DNA of 64,000 nucleotides from PNON01 sp963757065 (GTDB lineage Bacteria > Chloroflexota > Anaerolineae > Anaerolineales > Anaerolineaceae): NCBI GenBank assembly GCA_963757065.1, contig CAVWQC010000008.1, forward strand, positions 124,001 through 188,000. Reading direction: 5' to 3'. This document shows positions 1-9,628 of the stretch, in pieces. Position 1 is the first letter of the stretch. Each line of letters opens with the position of its first letter. The position numbers and the translations under genes are program-made. Under the pieces are notes generated by a model that was given only the letters and a program-made list of their open reading frames with translations, did no database searches and had not been told where the DNA came from.

Positions 1-89
1 ATGTCAAGCATGGACAGATTGTATAAGCCTGGATATTCCAGAACTATGAGAGGGGATGTAGAATTATTTTATTGAGAGAGGAATAGACT

Positions 90-296
90 ATGCAAACTAT
101 TACATATACCATACCAAACATATCTTGTGGACATTGTATTCATACAATAGAGACAGAAGTTAGCGAGATAACGGGGGTGAAATCCGTTGAAGGTGATCAA
201 AATTCAAAAAAAGTTACAATTATTTTTGACAACCCCGCAAACGAATTAAAAATAAAAGAATTACTAAAAGAAATAAATTATCCACCGAATGCATGA
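90..296 (+). CDS. HMA-domain copper chaperone-like protein
   Basis: A 68-residue protein that is one heavy-metal-associated domain of ferredoxin-like fold, as in CopZ/Atx1 proteins that carry Cu(I) to P-type ATPases. The metal-binding motif is ISCGHC (CxxC) at about residues 11-16, where the classical family has GMTCxxC. It ends soon after the last beta strand, so no ATPase is fused. An AG-rich ribosome site (gagagg) lies 8 bases before the ATG. The first 75 bases of the window are open in frame 1 and may be the tail of an upstream gene, but this is too short to name. The partner ATPase is not in the window, so copper is inferred from the family; the domain assignment is firm. Confidence 0.85.
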   Translation: MQTITYTIPNISCGHCIHTIETEVSEITGVKSVEGDQNSKKVTIIFDNPANELKIKELLKEINYPPNA

Positions 297-308
297 ATAA
301 CCAAAAAC

Positions 309-335
309 ATGAGCCGAAAGGCTCATTTTATTTTC
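309..335 (+). terminator. Intrinsic terminator after the HMA gene
   Basis: Perfect 7-bp stem ATGAGCC/GGCTCAT with a GAAA loop, followed by a T-rich tract. It separates the HMA gene from the transketolase operon. Confidence 0.75.
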
Positions 336-368
336 TTGTATTTATTTTTGGATATATATACCTGGGAG

Positions 369-396
369 TTCAATAGAATTTATAGCATGGTAAAAT
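369..396 (+). promoter_or_regulatory. Candidate promoter of tkt-rpiB-tal/pgi
   Basis: TTCAAT, 16-base spacer, TAAAAT, placed about 29 bases before the tkt start codon and after the upstream terminator. The -35 box is weak, so this is tentative. Confidence 0.35.
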
Positions 397-424
397 TAAT
401 AAAATCAAAATTATCGAGGTTATC

Positions 425-2440
425 ATGCTTAATGAGCGGGAAATTCACAATAAAGCAATCAACACACTTAGATTCCTGGCGGTGGATGGTGTTCAGCAGG
501 CAAATTCGGGACATCCGGGACTACCAATGGGAGCAGCCGTTATGGCTTATACCATTTGGACAAGGCACCTGAAGCATAATCCAGTTAATCCAAAATGGTT
601 TGACCGGGATCGTTTCATCCTTTCTGGTGGGCATGGTTCAATGCTTTTGTATGCATTATTACACTTGACCGGATACGATCTTCCACTTGAAGAACTTAAG
701 CGATTCAGGCAATGGAAATCTCTCACCCCCGGACACCCGGAATATGGACTGACACCTGGTGTGGAAACAACCACCGGACCACTCGGGCAGGGTTTTGCCA
801 ATGGTGTGGGGATGGCTATTGCTGAAGCCCACCTGGCAGAAGTATTTAACCGGCCAGACAGTAGAATAATTGACCACTTCGTATATGCAATTGTGACAGA
901 TGGTGATCTAATGGAAGGTGTTTCCTCTGAAGCAGCCTCACTGGCAGGCCACCTTAAACTTGGAAAATTAATTTACTTATATGATGATAACCGGATAACG
1001 ATTGAGGGTTCAACGGATATTGCTTTTACCGAAAACCGTGGAGCGAGATTTTCTGCATATGATTGGCAGGTACTGCATGTTGAAGATGGGAATGACATTG
1101 AAGCAATAGATAATGCAATAATACAAGCCAAACAGGATCCACGTCCGAGTTTGATTATCTGCCGAACACACATCGGATTTGGTTTACCAACCCGCCAGGA
1201 TACAGCTAAAGCCCATGGAGAACCACCAGGAAACGAAGAACTTGATTTGGCAAAGAAGAATGCAGATTGGCCGATCGAGCCTAAATTTTTTATACCTGAA
1301 GACACCCTTGCCTTATACCGAAAAGCTATAGACACAGGTAAACTGGCAGAATCCGAATGGAATAATCAAATAGCAGAGTATAAGGCCAAATACAAAGACT
1401 CCTGGGAAGAATTCAACCGCAGGATCACAGGAGAACTACAAGAGAACTGGCAATCAGATCTGCCGGTTTTTCCAGAAGACAAGAAAGGTATGGCAACGAG
1501 AGCATCATCGGGTCAGGTGATCAATGCCCTTGCGAAAAAAGTCCCTGAACTAATAGGTGGGTCAGCGGATTTAGCCCCATCCACGAACACCTGGATAAAA
1601 GAGTCCCCTGATTTCCAGTATGGCAGCCATATGGGTAGAAATTTTCATTTTGGGGTACGCGAAAATGGAATGGGTTCCATCGTAAATGGTTTAGCTTATC
1701 ATGGAGGTGTTCGTCCGTTCGGGGCAACATTCCTTGTTTTTTCAGACTATATGCGGCCGGCAGTAAGATTATCAGCCCTGTCCCACCTGTCATCCATTTG
1801 GGTATATACACATGACTCCATTGGTCTGGGTGAAGATGGACCCACGCACCAACCAGTTGAACACTTGGCAGCATTGAGAGCCATACCTAATATGACAGTC
1901 ATTCGTCCCGCAGACGCGAATGAGGTGGTCGAAGCGTGGAAATATGCCATTTCCAATCCACAAGGTGCATGTGCGATTGTACTAACCAGGCAGGCTGTAC
2001 CTACATTGAACAGACAGATCTATTCACCGGCAGCCGGACTCGAAAAGGGCGCGTATATTTTATGCGATCTGGGGACTAAGAAACCGGATATTATATTAAT
2101 GGCGACAGGTTCAGAGGTTTCCTTAATCCTTGAGGCAGGAGAAAAGCTTGCTCAAAAGGGATTAAACGTTCGATTAATATCATTCCCCAGCTGGGAGTTA
2201 TTCCGTAAGCAATCTCCTGAATATCAGGAAGCAGTATTGCCAAATGCAATAAAAGCAAGGATTGTGGTGGAAGCAGGATCAGCCCAAGGATGGCGCGAGT
2301 GGGTTGGGGATAAAGGAGATACTATTACGATTGAAGGATATGGTGCTTCAGCACCAGCCAAAGAAATATTCGTAAACTATGGATTTACTGTTGAAAATAT
2401 CCTCATGAAATCGGAAAAACTGCTTGAAGGGGTAAGGTAA
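425..2440 (+). CDS. tkt: Transketolase
   Basis: Thiamine-diphosphate enzyme that moves two-carbon ketol units between sugar phosphates in the non-oxidative pentose phosphate pathway. At 671 residues it has the usual full length for bacterial Tkt. Visible signatures are SGGHGSMLLYALLHL near residue 70, GPLGQGFANGVGMA, the diphosphate/Mg motif TDGDLMEG, the substrate His in RTHIGFG, and the pyrimidine-domain stretch GVRENGMGSIVNGL with its catalytic Glu. The C-terminal domain (about 540-671) is complete. It is the first gene of a three-gene operon: rpiB begins 4 bases after its stop, then a transaldolase/isomerase fusion. This supplies pentose phosphates and erythrose-4-phosphate in the cytoplasm. 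Identification is certain. Confidence 0.97.
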   Translation: MLNEREIHNKAINTLRFLAVDGVQQANSGHPGLPMGAAVMAYTIWTRHLKHNPVNPKWFDRDRFILSGGHGSMLLYALLHLTGYDLPLEELKRFRQWKSLTPGHPEYGLTPGVETTTGPLGQGFANGVGMAIAEAHLAEVFNRPDSRIIDHFVYAIVTDGDLMEGVSSEAASLAGHLKLGKLIYLYDDNRITIEGSTDIAFTENRGARFSAYDWQVLHVEDGNDIEAIDNAIIQAKQDPRPSLIICRTHIGFGLPTRQDTAKAHGEPPGNEELDLAKKNADWPIEPKFFIPEDTLALYRKAIDTGKLAESEWNNQIAEYKAKYKDSWEEFNRRITGELQENWQSDLPVFPEDKKGMATRASSGQVINALAKKVPELIGGSADLAPSTNTWIKESPDFQYGSHMGRNFHFGVRENGMGSIVNGLAYHGGVRPFGATFLVFSDYMRPAVRLSALSHLSSIWVYTHDSIGLGEDGPTHQPVEHLAALRAIPNMTVIRPADANEVVEAWKYAISNPQGACAIVLTRQAVPTLNRQIYSPAAGLEKGAYILCDLGTKKPDIILMATGSEVSLILEAGEKLAQKGLNVRLISFPSWELFRKQSPEYQEAVLPNAIKARIVVEAGSAQGWREWVGDKGDTITIEGYGASAPAKEIFVNYGFTVENILMKSEKLLEGVR

Positions 2441-2444
2441 TAAT

Positions 2445-2900
2445 ATGCGCGTAGCCATTGGTACAGATCATGCTGGTTTTTCGTTAAAAAAATCTGTAGT
2501 GGATACAGTTAGACTGTGTGGCCATGAGGTTTTGGATTTAGGTATTTATAGTGAAGAAAAAGCAGATTATCCTGATTATGCTCAGAAAGTTGGAGATGCG
2601 ATCAATTCCGGTTCTGCTGATCGGGGTATCTTATTATGCGGATCTGGAGTTGGAGTATGTATTGCCGCCAATAAGATTTCCGGAATTTATGCTTCAGTAT
2701 GTCATGATACTTATTCCGCACATCAGGGAGTGGAACACGATGGAATGAATGTGCTTTGCATGGGGGGTAGAATAATCGGGTCTGAGCTGGCAATGGATAT
2801 TGTAAAATCTTTTTTATCGGCCAAATTTATTGAAAGTGATAATTATATAAGAAGGGTCAATAAAATTAAGGCAATAGAATCAAAAAGCCAAGAGAGCTAG
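2445..2900 (+). CDS. rpiB: Ribose-5-phosphate isomerase B
   Basis: Interconverts ribose-5-phosphate and ribulose-5-phosphate (LacAB/RpiB family). The 151-residue length is typical. It opens with the family start MRVAIGTDHAGFSLK, contains the active-site loop GILLCGSGVGVCIAANK with the catalytic Cys and anion hole, and the conserved HDTYSAHQGVEHDGMNVLCMGGR block. It lies between transketolase and the transaldolase/isomerase fusion with gaps of 4 and 1 bases, so the three are almost certainly co-transcribed and translationally coupled. RpiA is not seen in the window. Confidence 0.96.
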   Translation: MRVAIGTDHAGFSLKKSVVDTVRLCGHEVLDLGIYSEEKADYPDYAQKVGDAINSGSADRGILLCGSGVGVCIAANKISGIYASVCHDTYSAHQGVEHDGMNVLCMGGRIIGSELAMDIVKSFLSAKFIESDNYIRRVNKIKAIESKSQES

Positions 2901-2901
2901 A

Positions 2902-5673
2902 ATGAATAAAAGTCAACAATTATATTCTTTGGGACAATCCATCTGGTATGACAATATTCAACGCAGCACGCTTACAAACGGAACATTGCATAACATGATC
3001 GCTGATGGCCAGATCTACGGTGTTACATCAAACCCCAGCATTTTTAATCAAGCCATTAGTCGCACAACAGATTACGACGATGCAATTTTACCAATGGCTC
3101 TCGCGGGTTGCAGTTCACTCAGCATCTACGAACAATTAACCAAGGAAGATATTCAAAAAGCTGCTGATGAATTTCGATCCTTGTATGAGCAATCAAATAG
3201 GAAGGATGGGTATGTAAGTATTGAGGTAAACCCACTTCTTGCTTATGAAACGCAAAAGATGATAGATGAAGCCAGGATGATATGGAAATCCTACAATCGA
3301 CCTAATATAATGGTTAAAATTCCTGCCACAATTAAGGGACTGGAGACCATACAACAATTGATCAGGGACGGAATCAATGTCAACGTGACATTGATCTTTA
3401 CAATTTCTCGTTATCAAAAAGTGATCGATGCATTCTTCACGGGTTTGGAAAAACGCCTTAATGATGGAAATCCGATAGATCATGTTGCTTCAGTTGCCTC
3501 CTTCTTCGTTTCGAGGGTGGATACGAAAGTTGACCAAAAACTTCAAGAATTATCCTCAACACACCTATCCGAAGCAAAAAAGCTAACCGGTTCCCTGGGT
3601 AAGGCTGCTGTAGCAAATGCGAAGATTGCTTATGAAGTATTTACAAAGGAATTCTCATCCTCCAGATTCGAAGCACTTAAGAGTTCTGGCGCGCAGGTAC
3701 AACGACCATTATGGGCAAGCACTGGAACGAAAAATCCGGCATATAGCGATGTTCTATATGTGGATGAGTTAATTGGATCTGAAACTGTTAATACAGTTCC
3801 TCCTGCCACACTAGTAAAAGTTCTTGACCATGGCAATATTAAAACCACAATTTCGGCGAATGTACCAGAAGCACATAAATTAGTACAGGAGTTAGAAACG
3901 GTTGGTATCTCGCTTGAATCGGTAGGGATAGAACTGGAACAAGAAGGGGTAAAGATCTTTTCAGATTCTTACAACGAATTGATCACCGGGATAGAGAAGA
4001 AACGCAAGCAATTGCAGTCACGTTTAGGCAGCCTTAGGGAAGAAGTGAAATTACGGGTAGAACTCCTTGGATCAAATCATGTTGTCGAAAGGATCCATGA
4101 ACATGATGCATCAATTTGGACCGATGATCCAAATGCTGCTAATGAAATAAAACATAGACTGGGTTGGCTGGATCTTCCATCAAGCTCAAAAAAACTTGTT
4201 GAAGATATTAGAAAATTTCGCGAGGAAATTTTATCTTCTGGTATTAAGAATATTTATCTGTTGGGGATGGGTGGATCATCGCTTGCTCCAGAAGTATTTC
4301 AATTAGTATTTGGTTCAAAAACCGGATTAGAAATGACGATTATCGATTCTACAGATCCGGATCAGATAAGATCGTTATCAAAAAATATTCAACTTAGTTC
4401 AAGTCTATTTATTGTTTCTTCAAAATCAGGGGGAACGAGTGAAGTATCCGCACTTTTGGAATACTTCTGGGAGAGATGCAAAAAAGAGTTCAGCCATAAC
4501 ATAGGCAACCACTTTATTGCCATAACCGACTCGGGATCACCCCTGGAACAAACTGCTTTATCCAGAAATTTCAGAAAGATTTTCCTTGCAGATCCGGATG
4601 TCGGTGGAAGATATTCAGTATTAACTACCTTTGGATTAGTTCCTGCCGGCTTGCTTGGAATTAATTTGGACGATCTATTGAATAAAGCAGCTGAAATGTC
4701 TGCTCAATGCCGAATTCTCGACCCGATTGGAAGGAATCCCGGTCTCGTATTAGGGGCGATCATGGGTCAGGCAGCGATTTCTGGAAGGGACAAGGTAAGT
4801 CTATTAACCGACCTGGAAATCCGTCCATTTGGGAATTGGCTTGAACAACTCATCGCTGAAAGCAGCGGGAAATCCGGGTTGGGCATCCTACCGATTGTGG
4901 AAGATTTTTCACTTCCAGCAAAATACTCAGGTAATGATCGATTAACTATCTATTTGAGGCTAAACGGATCCTTCGATAAACAGATTCAGAAGCTGTTACG
5001 GGCAAAGCAACCTGTGATCGTTTTCGATATAAATCAAAAAGAGAATTTATTCCAGGAATTTTACAAATGGGAATTTGCCGTAGCAGTTGCTTGCTCGGTT
5101 TTGCGGGTAAATGCTTTTGATCAACCCGATGTTCAAGATAATAAAATCCGGACGAAGAATAAAATCGATGATTTTAAAGAAAAAGGTAAATTGACCGAAC
5201 CACCCGTAGTGTGGGAAGATGAGAATGTCAAGGTTTATGCGGCGGAAACATATAAGTTTTCCAAACTTGAATCCATTAGGGATTTGGTGGTTGCATTTAT
5301 CGCTTCTGGACAAAAAGGGGATTACCTCGCATTAAATGCTTATTTACCTTCTGAGAAATCAAATGTAAATGCACTGAATAAATTGCGAAAATACATTCAA
5401 CTAAAAACCAGTTTTGCTACCACAAGAGGATTTGGTCCACGTTTTTTGCATTCCACAGGTCAACTCCATAAGGGAGGAGCAAGTAATGGTTTATTCATCC
5501 AATTCACCAGAGATCCGATTAAGGATTTGAAATATGGCAACCTTAATTTTGGAATTCTCGAACGCGCTCAAGCCCTTGGTGATTATGAATCTCTTACAGC
5601 GAGAGGCCGCAGGATCATAAGAATTCATATTAAAAAGGGTTCGCTTGCTCGTCTAGTTAATGAAATTACCTAA
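2902..5673 (+). CDS. Bifunctional transaldolase / glucose-6-phosphate isomerase
   Basis: A 923-residue fusion of two central-carbon enzymes. Residues 1 to about 365 are a class I transaldolase: VTSNPSIFNQ at 41-50 and the Schiff-base lysine K139 in IMVKIPAT. Residues from about 380 to 920 are phosphoglucose isomerase with SIS domains: LGMGGSSLAPEVF near 455 and SSKSGGTSEVSALL. The isomerase half is diverged, as is usual for this fusion type, which is known in several phyla including Chloroflexota. It is the last gene of the tkt-rpiB operon, preceded by a gagag ribosome site. The fusion joins pentose phosphate carbon flow to fructose-6-phosphate and glucose-6-phosphate, which also feeds the glycogen genes nearby. 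Confidence 0.94.
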   Translation: MNKSQQLYSLGQSIWYDNIQRSTLTNGTLHNMIADGQIYGVTSNPSIFNQAISRTTDYDDAILPMALAGCSSLSIYEQLTKEDIQKAADEFRSLYEQSNRKDGYVSIEVNPLLAYETQKMIDEARMIWKSYNRPNIMVKIPATIKGLETIQQLIRDGINVNVTLIFTISRYQKVIDAFFTGLEKRLNDGNPIDHVASVASFFVSRVDTKVDQKLQELSSTHLSEAKKLTGSLGKAAVANAKIAYEVFTKEFSSSRFEALKSSGAQVQRPLWASTGTKNPAYSDVLYVDELIGSETVNTVPPATLVKVLDHGNIKTTISANVPEAHKLVQELETVGISLESVGIELEQEGVKIFSDSYNELITGIEKKRKQLQSRLGSLREEVKLRVELLGSNHVVERIHEHDASIWTDDPNAANEIKHRLGWLDLPSSSKKLVEDIRKFREEILSSGIKNIYLLGMGGSSLAPEVFQLVFGSKTGLEMTIIDSTDPDQIRSLSKNIQLSSSLFIVSSKSGGTSEVSALLEYFWERCKKEFSHNIGNHFIAITDSGSPLEQTALSRNFRKIFLADPDVGGRYSVLTTFGLVPAGLLGINLDDLLNKAAEMSAQCRILDPIGRNPGLVLGAIMGQAAISGRDKVSLLTDLEIRPFGNWLEQLIAESSGKSGLGILPIVEDFSLPAKYSGNDRLTIYLRLNGSFDKQIQKLLRAKQPVIVFDINQKENLFQEFYKWEFAVAVACSVLRVNAFDQPDVQDNKIRTKNKIDDFKEKGKLTEPPVVWEDENVKVYAAETYKFSKLESIRDLVVAFIASGQKGDYLALNAYLPSEKSNVNALNKLRKYIQLKTSFATTRGFGPRFLHSTGQLHKGGASNGLFIQFTRDPIKDLKYGNLNFGILERAQALGDYESLTARGRRIIRIHIKKGSLARLVNEIT

Positions 5674-5776
5674 AAATTAGTACCAAACAATACAGTTGAC
5701 CAGGTATTAATTGGAGTTTTTGGAATATAAACTTTAATATTTGATTTGAGTGAAGTGGAAAAATAGCTCATTCAAG

Positions 5777-5782
5777 TATAAT
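5777..5782 (+). promoter_or_regulatory. -10 element just upstream of the next start codon
   Basis: TATAAT ends 10 bases before the ATG at 5793 and no Shine-Dalgarno sequence lies between them. Transcription would begin about 4 bases before the ATG, so a nearly leaderless message is possible. No good -35 box is seen at the normal distance. Confidence 0.4.
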
Positions 5783-5792
5783 CAATACTATT

Positions 5793-7271
5793 ATGAAGCT
5801 CCAATTAATTCAAATTGAGGCATTTGACAATCTCTTTTCCATTAAGGAAAAGCTGATCCATTCAAAAGCCGAATCATTATTGTTGATCGATCAAACTGGA
5901 TCGCCAATATTTCAGAACAAAAAGCAAGCGAAATTAATCCAGCGAATATTAATAAAAACAGGCAAAGAAAGTGGAGTAGTCACTCAAAACTCCACTGCGG
6001 CTTCAATATTAAAAGATGTGGGAATTAACCATTTTTATGACCTGGAATCTGCTCAGCGGTTTCCATGGGGAACAAATAAAATATCCATCCAAAATACATG
6101 GCAGGCGAAAAAAAATCAGTCATCGTTTCATAAAAATGTGATAAAGGAAGGTCAAGTCTCGCAATTGACAAGGATTATAAGTTTAGTAGTAGGAATTGCA
6201 TCAGTTATTATCCTGGCAGTACTATATATTCCTTCTGCAGAAATAAAGATCAAGGTTCCGGAGCATAATCAAACCATCCAAATACCATTACAAATTAATG
6301 GTTTTAATCAAAGTAGTGGAACAAATCTCATATTTGTGATCCCTACTATAACTGAAGTGGAAGTATTTCGGACCTCCAATGTCACTGGTTTGACAAATGT
6401 TCCATTAGCGAAAGCAAAAGGGAAAATCGATTTTGTTAATTTAACAAACGAAGTAATTAAAATTCCGGAAGGTTTGTTCCTGCGTTCTTCAGCGGATGAG
6501 AAGAAGGAATACATCACTGTTGAATCAGGGGAATTACAAGCAGGGCCAGGTAGTATGATGAATTTACACGTAGAAGCCATCAAAGCAGGTGCGAAGGGTA
6601 ATGCCGAAGTTGGTGAGATTACAGCTATCCAGGGACCATTTGGTCTACGCCTGACTGCCAGGAACTCAGAAGCCATTCAAGGTGGATCTGATGTAGAAAA
6701 ATCATATCCATCGACATCTGATCGGAATAATCTTCGTCAACTTTGCCTGGAGGACCTCAAGAATAACGCAAAAATACAAATCCAAAATTCACTCACGCCT
6801 GATGAAGTTTTTATCCCCGAGACGTTGAATATCACCGAGATACTTCTTGAAGATTACTTCCCAGCGGAAGATACACCAACTGACGTTCTTAGCCTAACAT
6901 TAAGAGCAAAAGTTACAAGCATAATCATTCCAAAGGAAAAGTTAGTAGAATTTTCTAAACCTTATCTTGATGTTCTGATTCCCGAAAAATATTATTCATC
7001 AAGTGATATTTCAATTACAAATATTGAAGTTGTAAACGCTAAACCTGACGGTAGTATTAATGTCAGTTTTACAGCATCCAGATTAATAAAAATGATGATA
7101 AATTTGGATGAAATTAAAGCAATTTCCTCCGGGAGATCAAAAAATGAAGTCATACAAGTATTAGAGCAGCAATATCAGCAAAATGCTCCAGATGTCATTA
7201 CTATCCATCCTGGATGGATTCAAGATCTTCCCAGGATTCCTCTTAGAATAATTGTTAAAGTGGAAGAATAA
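5793..7271 (+). CDS. Single-pass membrane protein with baseplate-J-like repeats
   Basis: A 492-residue protein of unknown role. Residues 1 to about 125 are cytoplasmic and hydrophilic. One transmembrane helix lies near 131-150 (ISLVVGIASVIILAVLYIP), and the rest is extracellular. The outer part contains KIPEGLFLRSS, then VEAIKAGAKGNAEVGEI, the pattern seen in baseplate J/gp47-type domains, which are often predicted in non-phage membrane proteins of Chloroflexota. No phage genes are nearby, so a cell-surface role is more likely than a tail protein. It is followed after 2 bases by ruvX and then mltG, which suggests one operon and perhaps a link to envelope growth (inference). Function is not known. 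Confidence 0.6.
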   Translation: MKLQLIQIEAFDNLFSIKEKLIHSKAESLLLIDQTGSPIFQNKKQAKLIQRILIKTGKESGVVTQNSTAASILKDVGINHFYDLESAQRFPWGTNKISIQNTWQAKKNQSSFHKNVIKEGQVSQLTRIISLVVGIASVIILAVLYIPSAEIKIKVPEHNQTIQIPLQINGFNQSSGTNLIFVIPTITEVEVFRTSNVTGLTNVPLAKAKGKIDFVNLTNEVIKIPEGLFLRSSADEKKEYITVESGELQAGPGSMMNLHVEAIKAGAKGNAEVGEITAIQGPFGLRLTARNSEAIQGGSDVEKSYPSTSDRNNLRQLCLEDLKNNAKIQIQNSLTPDEVFIPETLNITEILLEDYFPAEDTPTDVLSLTLRAKVTSIIIPKEKLVEFSKPYLDVLIPEKYYSSSDISITNIEVVNAKPDGSINVSFTASRLIKMMINLDEIKAISSGRSKNEVIQVLEQQYQQNAPDVITIHPGWIQDLPRIPLRIIVKVEE

Positions 7272-7273
7272 TT

Positions 7274-7705
7274 ATGAGAATTCTTGCAGTTGACCCGGGA
7301 GAAAAAAGAATTGGTCTCGCCCTTAGTGATCCTGAGCGGATCATTGCTAGTTCTTATGGAGTAATTTTTCATAAATCTTTCGAAGATGATATTTTATCCA
7401 TAAACAATGTTATTCTTCAAAACGAAGTAAGTTTGGTTGTTATAGGTCAAGCTTATAATGAGGACGGAGATGCAACCTCTTCCAGCAGGAGAGCATTAAA
7501 ATTTGGCGAGGGTTTGAAGTCAAGGTTTCAAATTAAGGTAGTCTATTATGATGAGACCGGAACTACGCAGGAAGCAAAGGAAGCAGCTCTTTTGATGGGA
7601 CTAAATAAAAAGAACAGACGAGGTCATTTGGATAACCTCGCTGCGACAATTTTATTGCAACGCTATTTGGACTCAATCTCTGTCCAGAGAGATAATTTTC
7701 TATGA
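7274..7705 (+). CDS. ruvX: RuvX/YqgF family pre-16S rRNA nuclease
   Basis: RNase H-fold protein of 143 residues, the usual length. It starts with MRILAVDPGEKRIGLALSD, carrying the first catalytic Asp, and has the VVIGQAYNEDGD stretch, YYDETGTT with the conserved acidic residue, and a C-terminal LDNLAATILLQRYLD helix with the last Asp. The family was first called a putative Holliday junction resolvase and in E. coli YqgF processes the 5' end of 16S rRNA. It overlaps mltG by 4 bases (ATGA), a pairing common in bacteria. Confidence 0.93.
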   Translation: MRILAVDPGEKRIGLALSDPERIIASSYGVIFHKSFEDDILSINNVILQNEVSLVVIGQAYNEDGDATSSSRRALKFGEGLKSRFQIKVVYYDETGTTQEAKEAALLMGLNKKNRRGHLDNLAATILLQRYLDSISVQRDNFL

Positions 7706-8844
7706 CGAAACGATCTCAGAAAAAAAGTCAATTATTAATATTGTTATCTTTGGTTTTGTTGGTTTGCATCTCTGCGATCATCTATCTGTCGTCAATAATC
7801 TTTCTGAATGCTGTCGAAAGCAAATTCGGAGCTCCCGATCCTTCCTTGAACATTATAAAGAGGATAGAACTTAGCTTAAATCTATATATGGCCAAGGACC
7901 TCATAGTAAATCCAGTCCAAGCTATATCAGATCAATCGTTATTTAGTATCCCACCACAGGAAAGTGCTCAAAAAATAGCAAATCGCCTGGATGATGAAGG
8001 GTTTATTGCAGATAGTGGGGTTTTTGTTGATTATTTGATCTACAAAGGGTATGACAGGCTTATTAATAGCGGAGAATTTTATATCTCCTCCAGTATGAAT
8101 GCCATTGAAATTGCTGAAAAGATACACTCTTCCACGGGGGATTTGACAACTTTTACAATTCTGGCTGGATGGCGAACAGAAGAGATAGCCAGAGCTATGG
8201 AAATCTATCAATTCCCTTTCCAAATAGAACAATTAATAGCAATTGTTCACCATCCGGAAGGAAAAATCTCCCTACCGAATAAATTTAAAGGTTTCCGGTC
8301 TTTGGAAGGGTTACTCTTTCCAGGACAGTATAAAGTGGATAAAACCATGACGATTGATAGCTTTTTATCAATGACATTGGAAGGATTTGAAAATACAATA
8401 ACCCAAAAAATGGAGAAAGCATACCAAAAGAACGGACTAAGCCTTGAGCAGGCGGTTATTTTGGCATCAGTAATTGAAAAAGAAGCAATAACACCCGAGG
8501 AAGGTCCACTCATCGCTTCAGTTTTTTTCAATCGGCTGGCGGCAGGAATGAAATTGGAAAGCGACCCGACCGTTCAATATGCAATTGGTTATGTCCCGGG
8601 ATCAGAGACCTGGTGGAAAAACCCCTTATCATTAACCGACCTACAAATAGACTCAGGATATAATACCTACCAGAATTCTGGGCTTCCACCTGCTCCAATT
8701 TGCAACCCCGGAATTTCTGCTCTCAAATCGGTTGCTTTTCCTGCGAGCACGAATTATTATTACTTCAGGGCAGCATGTGATTTATCTGGCAAACATAGTT
8801 TCTCGTCTACTTTTGAGGAACATTTGAATAACGCATGTCAATAA
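7702..8844 (+). CDS. mltG: Endolytic murein transglycosylase MltG
   Basis: Membrane-anchored lytic transglycosylase of the YceG family that cuts nascent peptidoglycan strands and is thought to set glycan length. Length is 380 residues. An N-terminal transmembrane helix lies at about 10-35 (LLILLSLVLLVCISAIIYL), then a LysM-like part, then the catalytic domain with LASVIEKEA (catalytic Glu), VFFNRLAAGMKLESDPTVQYA and the C-terminal PAPICNPGISALKS block. The start overlaps the end of ruvX by 4 bases, so translation is coupled. Confidence 0.94.
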   Translation: MTKRSQKKSQLLILLSLVLLVCISAIIYLSSIIFLNAVESKFGAPDPSLNIIKRIELSLNLYMAKDLIVNPVQAISDQSLFSIPPQESAQKIANRLDDEGFIADSGVFVDYLIYKGYDRLINSGEFYISSSMNAIEIAEKIHSSTGDLTTFTILAGWRTEEIARAMEIYQFPFQIEQLIAIVHHPEGKISLPNKFKGFRSLEGLLFPGQYKVDKTMTIDSFLSMTLEGFENTITQKMEKAYQKNGLSLEQAVILASVIEKEAITPEEGPLIASVFFNRLAAGMKLESDPTVQYAIGYVPGSETWWKNPLSLTDLQIDSGYNTYQNSGLPPAPICNPGISALKSVAFPASTNYYYFRAACDLSGKHSFSSTFEEHLNNACQ

Positions 8845-8867
8845 TTTATTATTAGGAGAATGGAATT

Positions 8868-9611
8868 ATGGATATTTTAGGAATTGATGTCGGCGGTTCA
8901 GGTATTAAAGGAGCGATTGTAAGAACAGAGACAGGGGAATTTATAAAAGACCGGTATCGAATTGACACCCCAACCCCGGCAAAACCAGAGGCGATGGAGA
9001 AAGCGGTTGCAGATATGGTAAAGCATTTTGATTGGCATGGGAAAATTGGGGTTGGTTTTCCAACAGTAGTAAAAAAAGGAGTTTGTTATTCTGCTGCAAA
9101 TATTCATAAATCCTGGATCGGGGCAAATATTGAAGAGATCTTTAGTAAAGCCTCCGGCTGCCCTGTGAAAGCATTAAATGATGCAGATGCTGCAGGAATC
9201 GCCGAGATGCGTTTTGGCGCTGGAAAAGGGATAAATAAGGGTGTGATACTGGTCCTCACACTGGGTACAGGAATTGGTTCAGCAATATTCGTTGACGGTC
9301 ATTTAATGCCTAATGTTGAATTTGGTCACCTGGAGATGAAGGGAAAAGATGCTGAAAAAAGGGCCTCTGCAGGGGTGAGGCAGCAAAAGAAACTCTCATG
9401 GAAAGATTGGGGAAAGCGATTGAATGAATACCTAAAAATGGTGGATTCATTGATCAATCCTGACTTGATCATACTTGGCGGAGGAGTCAGCAGCCGGTAT
9501 GGAAAATATCAGCAGTTCTTATCCGTAAGGTCAAGGATCGTTACAGCTGAGTTTCTAAATAATGCTGGGATTGTGGGAGCAGCTTTGGCTGCTGAAGAGC
9601 TTCCCGAATAA
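8868..9611 (+). CDS. ppgK: Polyphosphate glucokinase (ROK family)
   Basis: Phosphorylates glucose to glucose-6-phosphate using polyphosphate and usually ATP as well. Length is 247 residues, typical for the family. The N-terminal phosphate loop is GIDVGGSGIKGAIV, the catalytic Asp lies in ALNDADAAGIAE, and the family-specific block EFGHLEMKGKDAEKRAS is present near residues 147-163, which separates PpgK from ordinary ROK glucokinases. A ggag ribosome site lies 9 bases before the ATG. It sits 23 bases after mltG and is followed by a strong two-way terminator. Together with the glycogen genes it points to storage-polymer-linked sugar metabolism. Confidence 0.93.
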   Translation: MDILGIDVGGSGIKGAIVRTETGEFIKDRYRIDTPTPAKPEAMEKAVADMVKHFDWHGKIGVGFPTVVKKGVCYSAANIHKSWIGANIEEIFSKASGCPVKALNDADAAGIAEMRFGAGKGINKGVILVLTLGTGIGSAIFVDGHLMPNVEFGHLEMKGKDAEKRASAGVRQQKKLSWKDWGKRLNEYLKMVDSLINPDLIILGGGVSSRYGKYQQFLSVRSRIVTAEFLNNAGIVGAALAAEELPE

Positions 9612-9628
9612 TCGAATTTTTTTAAATA

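Noticed and set aside
1..75. A gene fragment at the left edge of the window
   Set aside because: Frame 1 is open for 24 codons to TGA at 73-75, but it is too short and featureless to support a feature.
5793..7271. Prophage baseplate protein
   Set aside because: The baseplate-J-like part sits behind one membrane helix, and the neighbours are ruvX, mltG and ppgK, with no phage genes.
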